Source: Aeoliella sp052161615 (lineage in GTDB: Bacteria; Planctomycetota; Planctomycetia; Pirellulales; Lacipirellulaceae). Taken from it: a stretch of 64,000 bases of DNA. Below the pieces are notes generated by a model. It searched no databases. It had not been told where the DNA came from and was given only the letters and a program-made list of their open reading frames with translations. Shown here in pieces: positions 44,401-51,608 of this stretch. The stretch lies in assembly GCF_052161615.1 (NCBI RefSeq), contig NZ_CP197417.1, positions 4,526,001 through 4,590,000 of the forward strand, in the 5' to 3' direction. A program made the translations under genes and the position numbers. Position 1 is the stretch's first letter; each line of letters opens with the position of its first letter.

Positions 44401-44654
44401 GACTCACGCCGCCCAATCTCGCCGGCGACTTCAATGGCGATGGATTCGTGAACCTCGCCGACTACACCGTCTGGCGAGACGGCCTCGGCGACACCCACTC
44501 GGCCAGCGACTACGACCTGTGGAAACAAAACTTCGGCCGCTCGGCGAACGATCCCGCCCCGGAAGCGAATGGGCCCGCCGCTGTCCCCGAACCCACCGCA
44601 GTGCTCTTAGCTCTCGCCTTCTTGCCCCTACTCGCTCGCCGCGCGAAGCGTTAA
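41472..44654 (+). CDS. Large secreted surface protein with dockerin and PEP-CTERM anchor
   Basis: A 1060-residue exported protein. Signal peptide PRQVNRLPLALLVATLALAP ending THAA (start GTG 41472, or GTG 41484 giving a more compact signal). The first 50 mature residues (WIGPENGSWSDPANWSTGAVPTYSDVVII) are the autotransporter-like/PEP-CTERM motif seen at the start of many planctomycete adhesin-like proteins; residues about 70-950 are Asn/Gly/Ser-rich parallel-beta-helix-like repeats with many NQG and NDG turns. A dockerin type I segment follows (LAGDFNGDGFVNLADYTVWR, DLWKQNFG), then VPEPTAVLLALAFLPLLARRAKR at the very C terminus, a PEP-CTERM sorting signal for exosortase. A structural or adhesive role is likely. 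Confidence 0.88.
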   Translation: MPRQVNRLPLALLVATLALAPTATHAATAIWIGPENGSWSDPANWSTGAVPTYSDVVIIDNDSEKSSSTSVGGGRSVASLQVQDGDFLTISNSTFQTRNFELGGRVNVVPQSVLYTNGVMQVASTGELKLESSARIESNLTIPSYWWNQGVIHGAGTMRQRGPFLNQGSIVADTPSRTLEINQIISTEISQITNEGQLRAIDGGHLYLKATSPTFTVYQPTANARIEAAPLSFVTLERVLVEGGTIAALSDDSGSGTISLLNAGLKNVQLLGTVSGQSIFLSGSIKNDGKLSSSSDFIIADESVELSGGGVLQLGLPTGGASAPLLSFLNNQAPASAVLRNLDNTIRGSGTLSLLNRTLDNRASIEVGYGEDESTSPIERTLVLERGKVLNAGTLRSTKGNILKLNQAQIVNDQGPTSGVIEALPGGTIHLVAGSITGGILRAHASEAGSSIPDATITLVTRAALSNLRMEGEIGSLASEASLSGRFEIDGLLRLQKLYMDSSVEFVGGEVHLGENGGSIALENGASTNTHCTLTLVDTTLRLHTVGGASSSINIENQGEIIASTGKTSNLGYWVSNAGLIHAEPNSTLSFNSIVSSGLNGLAEVRVDSNATVSTFRLSGGKVVSAVGSGTEPFSGTVSVRGLGPGGPAALENVHNQGHIALGSASMGGTIRNDGVVSFGAYTVQQFGALLQLSGTGELRLNGQSLQLPNLVAQPTLINGSGHTIRTHGRIYSPSSTIINQGTIQADTGTLDVQTSGSNSGYLRQQGILRTVGANRLNLTLSQPSFENDGKFDISPTGILAITGVQQIENRVGSSILAEGMLTLAQANLVNNSGATIRGGGRIEGNGTTTSNQSILTNQGLVAPGTTIGDLEIRGNYIQSATGILEIDVTGFAAGEFDQLKIEQIRSTSGGFASLAGTLDFNFAPELIPALGDELVVLTAKEITGVFDTIEGLPALAAGLDWQIDYLPTMVMATVIGLTPPNLAGDFNGDGFVNLADYTVWRDGLGDTHSASDYDLWKQNFGRSANDPAPEANGPAAVPEPTAVLLALAFLPLLARRAKR

Positions 44655-45215
44655 TTACTCTCGTTCGCACGCTCGGCGTGGGAATGCATGCCCGGCCGCT
44701 CCGCGGCCTTCGCCGACGAAGGACCGCAGAGCGGTCGCCCCTGGTGTTCCCACGCAGGAGCGTTGGAACAAGGCACTCATGGGGTGGCACGGACACTCGG
44801 CCGCGACAGACGCAACCATTTCGCTAATTCAGCACGGCCGCGTGTCCGTGTGCGCAGCACAAGAGGTCGCGCCGCGTTCTAGCACCGGCCCCACTGCAGG
44901 CGGCGAACCTGAACTCAGCCGCGGAGCGGCGACAGCGCATAGCCTGTGGCGCAAGCCACAGGACCACGCGCCAACGCGCATCAAAAGCCCCGGAGGGGCG
45001 ACAGCGAACCCAAAGAGCGAGGGAGCTTTAAGCGCATGTCATTCTGAGGGGAGTAGCACGACCCGAAGAATCTCGCCCCTGTGAATACTTTCCCAATGGC
45101 GGATGAGATCCTTCAGTCGCTAAGGCTCCTTCAGGATGACACAGGGGCCTGTAGCTCGCAGCTGTCCCGGCCAACAACTATTTCCCACAAAATGTCCACG
45201 CGTACACATTGGCCA
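44655..45215. other. Non-coding repeat region after the surface protein
   Basis: No credible gene. Contains decayed palindromes: a CGTGGGAA-type element near 44675-44770, a CACGGACAC/GTGTCCGTG pair around 44790-44855, a CCTGTGGC-gcaa-GCCACAGG hairpin at 44943-44962, and the large inverted repeat at 45037-45141. Confidence 0.55.
45037..45141. repeat. Imperfect inverted repeat TGTCATTCTGAGG ... CCTTCAGGATGACA
   Basis: Arms of about 37 bases with several mismatches around a 30-base centre; resembles the TGTCATCCTGAG-type palindromes that occur widely in bacterial genomes. Confidence 0.7.
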
Positions 45216-45244
45216 TTGACAAGTGCGTGTACATACGTTACAAT
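45216..45244 (+). promoter_or_regulatory. Near-consensus sigma-70 promoter of a candidate small RNA
   Basis: TTGACA at 45216-45221, exactly 17 bases of spacer, TACAAT at 45239-45244. Five of six and six of six consensus bases; the best promoter seen in the window. Predicted start near 45251. Confidence 0.85.
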
Positions 45245-45250
45245 ACACCC

Positions 45251-45518
45251 CGTTCGTTGTACGCGCTGGGCGTGCGGGGAGAGGCAGTTGTGCTTCGAGA
45301 CAGCGGACCACCTTCGTCGAGGGGACCCAACCGGACGCGATACGTATCGCGGGCGGGATGGTTTGGCCGATCAGCACCTTGGACCTTACCAGTTCATGTA
45401 AGGCTGTCTCGAATTGCGCGCCCGCTGTGTAGGAACTCGTTGCCCAGACTGACACACGTGAAACTGAGCAAGCAACTAGCGAATACCCAGCCGCCCGACG
45501 GGATCCCGTCACTTTTTT
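45251..45518 (+). ncRNA. Candidate structured small RNA, about 268 nt
   Basis: A stretch bounded by a near-consensus promoter (45216-45244) and an intrinsic terminator (45497-45518), with no credible protein. It folds into nested stems by eye: GGGCGTGC (45268-45275) with GCGCGCCC (45416-45423), then an asymmetric internal loop, then TTCGAGACAGC (45294-45304) with GCTGTCTCGAA (45403-45413), and an inner palindrome GCGATACGTATCGC (45337-45350). No hallmark of RNase P RNA, tmRNA or SRP RNA is present. A rod with a large bulge would fit a 6S-like RNA, but identity is unproven. Ends are predicted, not measured. Confidence 0.6.
45497..45518 (+). terminator. Intrinsic terminator of the candidate small RNA
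   Basis: GACGG-GATC-CCGTC hairpin at 45497-45510 followed by AC and six T residues (45513-45518). Confidence 0.8.
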
Positions 45519-45547
45519 AAAGTGCTGTGGGCTATAAGCCATTGGCC

Positions 45548-45959
45548 GTAGGCCGTATCAAGCCTGCGCCGCGTGCGGCGCTTCACGCTGAATCCAATCG
45601 CGAATACTCAACCACTCGCACCTCTAATCCCGTAGCCACGAAGTGGCGCGCTTCGACAGCCCAGGACGAAGTCCTGGGAACTCGTGGCCAATAACGACCT
45701 TAGTCCCGAAGGGACGCGCTACCTTAGCGCGCCTGCGTGAGTTAGCGCGCTCTTTCGGAGCTACCAACCTATATCAACACCCTAACCAGGGCTGCGCCCT
45801 GGCCTATCCAAGCGCGCTCCTTCGGAGCTAACCGATTCGCGTCTTTGCGCCTTGGCGTGAGAAAGGAAAACCGCTTTGCCAACTAGGCGCACCATGGAGA
45901 GGTATCGACGCCCCAACTCGTTAAGCGCCGCACGCGGTGCAGAGCTTGATACGGCCTAC
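45548..45959. repeat. 412-base element bounded by 36-base inverted repeats
   Basis: Left end GTAGGCCGTATCAAGC... (45548-45583) and right end complement (45923-45959) match over 36 positions with one insertion and one mismatch. The interior holds several small palindromes (CCCAGGAC-gaa-GTCCTGGG near 45660, CCAGGGC-GCCCTGG near 45787, GCTCC-ttc-GGAGC-type near 45740 and 45815) and no protein. Could be a composite repeat island or a non-autonomous mobile element. Confidence 0.6.
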
Positions 45960-45973
45960 GCGCCTTCCCCTTT

Positions 45974-46012
45974 AGTAAAGTCGCACCTGCGGGTTACCCC
46001 TGCGACATTACT
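45974..46012. repeat. Inverted repeat, AGTAATGTCGCA family, copy 2
   Basis: AGTAAAGTCGCA (45974-45985) and TGCGACATTACT (46001-46012), one mismatch between arms. Confidence 0.8.
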
Positions 46013-46092
46013 CCAACTCACCGGACGAGCCGACGATGATTTCACGCAAGAAAACACGACACTTTTGGATGCCCGGCCAAATGCCGCCAAAG

Positions 46093-46138
46093 AGTAAAGT
46101 CGCACCCAATGAAAAAGTCACGAAAGTGGGACTTTATT
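46093..46138. repeat. Inverted repeat, AGTAATGTCGCA family, divergent copy 3
   Basis: AGTAAAGTCGCAC (46093-46105) and GTGGGACTTTATT (46126-46138), two mismatches between arms. Confidence 0.65.
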
Positions 46139-46163
46139 CGCGGGGCGGACGAGTGAAAACGAC

Positions 46164-46202
46164 GCGACCAATGACCAACACAAGCCATTGGTCATTGGTC
46201 GC
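46164..46202 (-). terminator. Strong hairpin at the HPt gene 3' end
   Basis: Perfect 15-bp arms GCGACCAATGACCAA (46164-46178) and complement (46188-46202), 9-base loop, 32 bases past the HPt stop on the minus strand. No T-run follows, so termination is likely but not certain. Confidence 0.6.
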
Positions 46203-46233
46203 GAAATTTCATGACTGCCCGGCGGGCAGTGGC

Positions 46234-46539
46234 TTAGGCGCGGACGCGGCTGGCTTGGTCGCTCAGTTCGTCCACGGCTCCTTCGAGTTGCTCGTCGCTA
46301 GTGCGACGATCGCGGCAGAGGGCTTCGACGCGGCCCGCGTACAGGCACAGGTCGCCGTAGCCATAGCCTCCCGCCGAGCTCTTCAGCTGGTGGGCAGCAC
46401 GGCACAGTCCTTCGCGATCTCCGGTCGACATCAGCTGCTCGATCACCGACATCCGCAAGGGAAGTTCGCTGACGAACAGGTCCACCAGATCGGCGAACTC
46501 GTTGCGACGCAGGCTCGAATGGACAGGTTCCTGAATCAT
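46234..46539 (-). CDS. Stand-alone histidine phosphotransfer (HPt) protein
   Basis: A 101-residue HPt-domain protein, expected to relay phosphate between a hybrid kinase and a response regulator. The phospho-accepting His is H50 in RAAHQLKSSAGGYGY, the family motif H-x-L-K-x-x-x-x-x-x-G. The rest is a four-helix bundle (FADLVDLFVSELPLRMSVIE, LCLYAGRVEALCRDR). Start ATG 46539 (a GTG immediately before it is also possible). No kinase or receiver gene is adjacent, so its partners are elsewhere. Confidence 0.88.
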   Translation of the reverse strand: MIQEPVHSSLRRNEFADLVDLFVSELPLRMSVIEQLMSTGDREGLCRAAHQLKSSAGGYGYGDLCLYAGRVEALCRDRRTSDEQLEGAVDELSDQASRVRA

Positions 46540-47104
46540 CACGTCCTCGTATCTCGTAACTCTGAAGTTAGTGTTGGGCAGGCTAGCATCTGTGCGAAGC
46601 CGTGTGCGACTCCGCTCGATCGAAGCTGCCCCTGTTAATTCGATCGTGCGGCGAGAGTAGAAAATTCACTCGCCAGCGGGAAGTTCACTTTTATGGAAGC
46701 TTGGGTAAGGAGTTTGGTTAAATATGGAATCTGATCGGGGCAGGCTGAGCAACTTGGGACAGCAGCGGGAGTCAGGGGAACTCCTATCCCCATCCCGCAA
46801 CCGTCACCACCGGAACCAGGCGAGCGCACGACCCCACTAACCGACAAAGTTGCTAGCACGGATTGGGTAATCGGCGGAATTTATGCGGACTAGCTAGGGA
46901 TGACAGCTTGGGTAGTCGATATCGCTGGTGGACTGAGTGACGGTCCACGCCCCCTAGAGGCCGAGCAATACGGCGACCGAGTTGGCACCAGACGCATATG
47001 CGGTGCACTGTGGTTCGCTGCTCCGAGCCAGGCTGGCGGAATCGTCGCTCGCCCCAGAAGCGAGTGTATCCCCCTCCCCCGTGTATTTTTGAGGAGTGTT
47101 TAAG
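46540..47104. other. Gap upstream of the Cys-rich secreted protein
   Basis: 565 bases between divergent HPt and Cys-rich genes. No gene, repeat or convincing promoter recognised; a GAGGAG ribosome-binding site for the downstream gene lies at about 47089-47095. Confidence 0.5.
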
Positions 47105-47620
47105 ATGAAGAGCCGTGCCGTTTTGGCTTCGCTGTTGTTCGGCGTTGCCCTCGTGCTCTCCAGCGCCCCGAACGCCGACGCCTTTGGGCGGTTCGGTCGT
47201 GGGTGTTGCGAGCCGACCTGTGGTTGTGAGCCTTCGTGCTGTGTTGCTGAGCCCACTTGCGGATGCGAGATGGACTGCTGCAGCGCCCGTCGTGGCTGCT
47301 GCTTGAGCCGTCTGTTCTCGAAGTTCCGTAACCACGGCTGTGGTTGTGGTTGCGAAGTGAGCTGCTGCGAGCCGACCTGCTGTGCCGCTGAGCCCACTTG
47401 CTGCGCTGCTGAGCCGACCTGCGCTGCCGAGCCCAGCTGCTGTGCTGAGCCGACCTGCGGTTGCGAAGCCTCGTGCTGCGATCCTTGCGCCAAGCCCCGC
47501 TGCTGCGTTCTTGGCAAGCTCCGTGGCCTGTTTCACCGTCACCACGGTTGTGGTTGCGAAGTGAGCTGCGGTTGCGAGCCGAGCTGCGGCATTGAAGCTG
47601 CTGGCTGCGGTTGCAACTAG
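47105..47620 (+). CDS. Secreted cysteine-rich repeat protein
   Basis: A 171-residue exported protein. The ATG at 47105 follows GAGGAG and opens a signal peptide (MKSRAVLASLLFGVALVLSS, cleavage after NADA). The mature part is dominated by Cys-Glu-Pro units (CCEPTCGCEPSCC, EPTCCAAEPTCCAAEPTC) plus two basic segments (RLFSKFRNHGCGCGCEVS and KLRGLFHRHHGCGCEVS) that are duplicates of one another. About a quarter of the mature residues are Cys. No known catalytic domain; disulfide-linked envelope protein is the simplest inference, in parallel with the YTV protein. Confidence 0.8.
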   Translation: MKSRAVLASLLFGVALVLSSAPNADAFGRFGRGCCEPTCGCEPSCCVAEPTCGCEMDCCSARRGCCLSRLFSKFRNHGCGCGCEVSCCEPTCCAAEPTCCAAEPTCAAEPSCCAEPTCGCEASCCDPCAKPRCCVLGKLRGLFHRHHGCGCEVSCGCEPSCGIEAAGCGCN

Positions 47621-47666
47621 TTGTAAGATGCTCGCCGAGCCAAGTGCTCGATGAGATTAAAATAGA

Positions 47667-47707
47667 AAAACCACCGTCGGCCCCTGCCAAGGTCCGGCGG
47701 TGGTTTT
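47667..47707. terminator. Bidirectional intrinsic terminator
   Basis: AAAACCACCGTCGG (47667-47680) pairs with CCGGCGGTGGTTTT (47694-47707) with one G-U wobble. A-run on the left and T-run on the right serve the convergent Cys-rich (+) and TlpA-like (-) genes. Confidence 0.9.
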
Positions 47708-47765
47708 CTGTTTCGGCCTTGAACTTCATCGGAAGCGATGTAGTTCAACACTTCGAAGCGGGTGC

Positions 47766-48962
47766 TTAATTCTCGGCAGGTGCCTCAGCGGCGCTGGCCT
47801 TTTCTTCTTCCCACTTCTTGATAGTCTGCTCGATCATCGGCTTCATGCGCGGATCGATACCTTCGCTGGCGCTAGCCGCCTGCAAGTAGGTGATGGCCTT
47901 GTCCACGTCACCGCCAGCATAAGCGAGCTGGCCGAGCGCGAACTGCGAAATGGCATCGGGTGTCTCGCCAGCCGCGTCTTCGAGCATCTTGGTGACGGTA
48001 GCCGTTAGTTCGGGGCTAATTTCTGCTCCGCGACTCTTCATCTGAGCGATCTGAAGTCCCAAGCTAACCAGTTCCTGCGGGCCTAAATCCGACCCACGGG
48101 CCTTTAGCTCGGCAATGGCACGCTCGGGATCATTGGTGAACATGGAAGCGAGCGCCATGTTCTTGAGTTGAGCCACATTGCGCTTGATCTGCTCGGCCAT
48201 CTCTTCGTTGACTTCGAGGCTCTCAAGCTCTTTAACGAGCTCATCGAACTTTGCGTAGTCGCCATCGCGTGCCGCACGGACGGCGTTGTTGGCAAGCTTG
48301 CCGACCATCTGAGTTTGCTTGAACTCCGTGGCGAATGCCTCACGGTCCCAGGTGCCGGCGACTACGGCTTCGAGAGCCTCGTCCATTCCCATGGGGTGGC
48401 CGATCCACTCGATCTTGCCGTCCTTACCGACGACGAAGGCACAGGGAATACCGCTCTGGCCAGCTGCTTGGAAGTAGTCCTTCTTCACCGACTCGTCGGG
48501 GTCGGTGGTCAGGCAGTAGGCGCTGGTGAGTTCGGCGTAGGTCGGTTTGGCTTCGCCTTCGGCGGCCTCCGCCTCGCCACCCTGCTGCATGACGTCACGC
48601 TTCAGGAAACCTTCGACGGTTTCGAGCGGCTCGTCGCTCACGCTGACGATGGTGACACCCTGATCTCCAAAACGCTTTTGCAAATCCACCAAGTGGGGCA
48701 TGCTCATGATGCACGGACCGCACCAAGTGGCCCAGAACTCAACGACATAGACCTTGCCAGGTTCGAACTCGTTGAACGCTTGGAACTTGCCGTCGCCGGT
48801 GCTCATCCAGTGTTCGATGTCGATGGGAGGAGCCACCGAGCCGATGGTCATTTCCTTGGCTTCTTCAGCGGGCGCTTCCTTCGCAGCGTCGGCGGCGTGA
48901 GCGAAGGGCGAAAGGGCGAGCACGCCCGACAACAGCAGCAACGTGAGTGGGGATCGAACCAC
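47766..48962 (-). CDS. TlpA-like exported thioredoxin-fold protein with helical C-terminal domain
   Basis: A 398-residue exported redox protein. The start is a GTG at 48962 opening a signal peptide (VRSPLTLLLLSGVLALSPFAHA). A TlpA/ResA-like thioredoxin domain occupies about 38-205 with the active site WATWCGPC near residue 80 and a cis-Pro region (SGIPCAFVVGKDGKIEW). An unusual insertion EGEAKPTYAEL lies before the second half. Residues about 205-390 are helical with TPR-like repeats (QFALGQLAYAGGDVDKAITY) and an Ala/Glu tail. Thiol-disulfide exchange outside the cytoplasm is expected. Confidence 0.88.
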   Translation of the reverse strand: MVRSPLTLLLLSGVLALSPFAHAADAAKEAPAEEAKEMTIGSVAPPIDIEHWMSTGDGKFQAFNEFEPGKVYVVEFWATWCGPCIMSMPHLVDLQKRFGDQGVTIVSVSDEPLETVEGFLKRDVMQQGGEAEAAEGEAKPTYAELTSAYCLTTDPDESVKKDYFQAAGQSGIPCAFVVGKDGKIEWIGHPMGMDEALEAVVAGTWDREAFATEFKQTQMVGKLANNAVRAARDGDYAKFDELVKELESLEVNEEMAEQIKRNVAQLKNMALASMFTNDPERAIAELKARGSDLGPQELVSLGLQIAQMKSRGAEISPELTATVTKMLEDAAGETPDAISQFALGQLAYAGGDVDKAITYLQAASASEGIDPRMKPMIEQTIKKWEEEKASAAEAPAEN

Positions 48963-49091
48963 GAGAGGCTCCGGAAAACAAGGAAGGGGAGGGTTGGGAG
49001 GGATGGATATCTTAACGCGCCCCGGAATGGCGAGTCAAACTACTTCCGCGACCTTCTTCCTTCGATTTCCCCCGTTTTCGCCCGGTTCGGC

Positions 49092-49790
49092 CTACTCCTT
49101 CTCTGATACCGCCTCGGCCTTGGCGGCAGGCTTCGCATCGACTTCCGGCTTGGCGGGCGTCTCCTCTTCCGGTTCGCCGGCGACCCGCTTGGCGTCGAGC
49201 TTCTCTTCCTCGGGCAGTTTGGCTTCGGGGATGAACTTCAGCGAAACACTGTTAATGCAGTACCGCTGGCCTGTAGGCGTGCCAGGAGCATCGTCGAATA
49301 CGTGACCCAGGTGCCCGCCGCAGCGAGCGCAGGTGACTTCGACGCGGACCATACCTAGCGAATAATCAGGGGTTTGGACCACGCGATTACCCGCCTTGGC
49401 AGCGTAGAATGCCGGCCAACCGCAACCGCTGTTGAACTTGGTGTCCGACTCAAACAGCAGCATGCCGCAACCCGCGCAAGCGTAGGCGCCGGGCTTGAAC
49501 GTGTGGTCGTACTTGCCCGTAAACGCTCGCTCGGTCCCTTTCTCGCGAAGGATTTGGTACTCCTCGCGGGTCAGCTCCTTCCGCCACTCGGCTTCTGTCT
49601 TCTCGACTTTGGGAATTTCCTTTTCCGCAGATTCGTCCTTGGCCTGCGCAGTAGTGTCGTTTTTGGAGTCGGGCATGGCAGCATCCTCGCTGGCGGCAAC
49701 GGGAGTCTTGGAGTTGTCAGGCTGGTCGGCGCTCACTTCGCAACCGGCGAGCGCGACCAGCACGGGCAGCAGGAATAGGGTGACGTTCAT
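49092..49790 (-). CDS. msrB: Lipoprotein methionine sulfoxide reductase B
   Basis: A 232-residue MsrB, which reduces the R form of methionine sulfoxide in oxidised proteins. Lipoprotein signal: MNVTLFLLPVLVALAGC, lipobox LVALAGC, so the enzyme is membrane-anchored outside the cytoplasm. The MsrB domain (about 68-190) has zinc Cys pairs CAGC and CARC, substrate-binding SGCGWPAF, and the catalytic Cys in RYCINSVSLKF. N- and C-terminal linkers are acidic (AEKEIPKVEKTEAEW; EEEKLDAKRVAGEPEEE). 129 bases from the TlpA-like gene on the same strand, a likely source of reducing power. Confidence 0.95.
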   Translation of the reverse strand: MNVTLFLLPVLVALAGCEVSADQPDNSKTPVAASEDAAMPDSKNDTTAQAKDESAEKEIPKVEKTEAEWRKELTREEYQILREKGTERAFTGKYDHTFKPGAYACAGCGMLLFESDTKFNSGCGWPAFYAAKAGNRVVQTPDYSLGMVRVEVTCARCGGHLGHVFDDAPGTPTGQRYCINSVSLKFIPEAKLPEEEKLDAKRVAGEPEEETPAKPEVDAKPAAKAEAVSEKE

Positions 49791-49949
49791 GGCGTTTGAT
49801 TGTAACAGAATTGTGGCCGGAATCCTCCTTTATCTTAGGCACGGATGGCACCGAGGCAAGCAACCGGGAATAATACGGGCTGCCCCCTGCGAAACAGTCG
49901 CATTGCAATTCTCGGCGGTCGTTCCTCTCCTCCGAACTGGAGTCCAACC

Positions 49950-51545
49950 ATGGCACGCAGCCAATGGGTAGTCGGCCTGTTCTCGTTGATGGCGGTTTCA
50001 GCGCTGCTCGTAGCTCCCGTGTTTGGTCAGGGCAACGCGTTCATTCCGATGCTCAATGACCCGGGCGGCAACTTCTTACCACCGGGCGGGCAGCGGGGAC
50101 CGGGACAGGTCGCCGGTCAGGGACAGCAGGGGGTCAATCAGGGGTTCCAAGGGGGCGCGGCCCAGGCCGACTTCGACTCGCTGATGGATCTCATCATTTC
50201 GACCGTCGAGCCCGACACATGGGTGGAGAATGGTGGTCCTGAAGCTGACATTCGCCCCTTCCCCAACGGCGTGTGGGTCGATCCGGCCGGAGTGCTTCGC
50301 GAGAGTCGCGCCACGGCGAAGGTCGAACTAGCTTCGCTCTCCACCCCAGCGGTTCCTCAGAAAATCGAATCGACGAACCCACGCACCGCGGCCAAGCTTC
50401 GCTGCATTTCGCTGCCGCGACTCGAGGCCACGATCTACCAACGCATGGTCGATCGCAAGCCGCTCGACGAATCGATGTTAGTGCTCGCAGGACTCGAGCG
50501 AATTGAGTACGTGTTCGTTTATCCTGAACTCGGCGACGTGGTGATCGCGGGTCCGGCTGGCGATTGGCAGCTCGATGCGGAGAATCGATTGGTGTCGGTC
50601 GAGCACGGGACGCCTGTCGTTCGGCTCGATGATCTACTCACGCTGCTCCGCCGCGAGCGAGCAGAGAACCACAAGCCGTTCGGTTGCTCGATCACACCAC
50701 GGCAAGACAATCTCGCTGCCACGCAGGAATTCCTTGGCCGCACTTCAACAACACCACTGAAGCCCGGCAGAAAAGCCCGCGAGGTGTGGCTCGACGAACT
50801 TCGCGGTACGCTCGGTAGGCAAGACATCGAAGTCTTCGGGCTTGATCCGCAGACGCACGCTGCCCATGTGTTGGTGAAGGCCGATCATCATATGAAGCAA
50901 GTTGGTATTGGCCTCGCCGATGGAGTGGTGGGAGTCGAGAGCTACCTCGATACTGCTGCCCGTGCGAAGCAGCAGCCCGCGCTCAACGTGCTCCGCTGGT
51001 GGTTTTCGACCAACTACACCGGCGTTTCGCAGAACGAAGCGGGGACGGCGTTCGAACTCGTCGGCCAGGGCGTTGCCGTGCTAAGCGAGAACGAACTTCT
51101 CACCAAGCGTGGCGAGCGAGTCCACACGGGCAAATCGGACGACGCGACGCAGGGGTTCGCCCACCAGTTTACGAGCGAATTCGAAGCTCTTGCGGCGAAG
51201 TACCCGGTGTATGGCGAGCTTCGCAATTTGTTTGACCTCGCGATCGTGGCGGCGCTGCTCGATTCGGGCGATGTCTATGCAACCGCGAATTGGCAGCCCG
51301 TGCTGTTCCTTGACGCCAAGCACTTGCCGCTGCCAAAGTACCACGCCCCGAAAGAAGTCGACACGATCATGAATCACCGGCTCGTCGACAAGACAAAGAT
51401 CCTCGCAGCCGTGAGTGGCGGCGTGTGGATCGACAGCGCCGGCGTGCTGCAAAAGCGAGTCGAGCCGAGCGAGAAACTCGACTACCACCGCGAGCGAATG
51501 CCGGAGGAGATCGAGGCGGGGGAGTGGTGGTGGGATTTGGAATAG
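49950..51545 (+). CDS. Secreted DUF1598 domain protein
   Basis: A 531-residue exported planctomycete-specific protein. The ATG at 49950 opens a signal peptide (MARSQWVVGLFSLMAVSALL, cleavage after VFGQ); the frame to 49845 lacks one. A Gly/Gln-rich stretch (about 30-70) precedes the DUF1598 body, which includes DSLMDLIISTVEPDTWVENGG, ATIYQRMVDRKPLDESMLVL, GLERIEYVFVYPELGDVVIA and the ITPRQDNLAATQEFL segment. No catalytic residues can be named. Function unknown. Confidence 0.85.
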   Translation: MARSQWVVGLFSLMAVSALLVAPVFGQGNAFIPMLNDPGGNFLPPGGQRGPGQVAGQGQQGVNQGFQGGAAQADFDSLMDLIISTVEPDTWVENGGPEADIRPFPNGVWVDPAGVLRESRATAKVELASLSTPAVPQKIESTNPRTAAKLRCISLPRLEATIYQRMVDRKPLDESMLVLAGLERIEYVFVYPELGDVVIAGPAGDWQLDAENRLVSVEHGTPVVRLDDLLTLLRRERAENHKPFGCSITPRQDNLAATQEFLGRTSTTPLKPGRKAREVWLDELRGTLGRQDIEVFGLDPQTHAAHVLVKADHHMKQVGIGLADGVVGVESYLDTAARAKQQPALNVLRWWFSTNYTGVSQNEAGTAFELVGQGVAVLSENELLTKRGERVHTGKSDDATQGFAHQFTSEFEALAAKYPVYGELRNLFDLAIVAALLDSGDVYATANWQPVLFLDAKHLPLPKYHAPKEVDTIMNHRLVDKTKILAAVSGGVWIDSAGVLQKRVEPSEKLDYHRERMPEEIEAGEWWWDLE

Positions 51546-51608
51546 ACGGCTGGATGGGAGCCGAACCCCGCCCAGGCTTGGGCGGGGCTATGGGGCAAGA
51601 TACGTACC

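Noticed and set aside
45209..45520. 103-codon open frame over the candidate small RNA
   Set aside because: It begins upstream of the predicted transcription start, has no ribosome-binding site and no recognisable protein features.
40771..46230. A large mobile element bracketing the surface protein, suggested by repeat-rich flanks
   Set aside because: The flanking repeats belong to different families that also occur singly elsewhere in the window; no integrase, transposase or matching ends were found.
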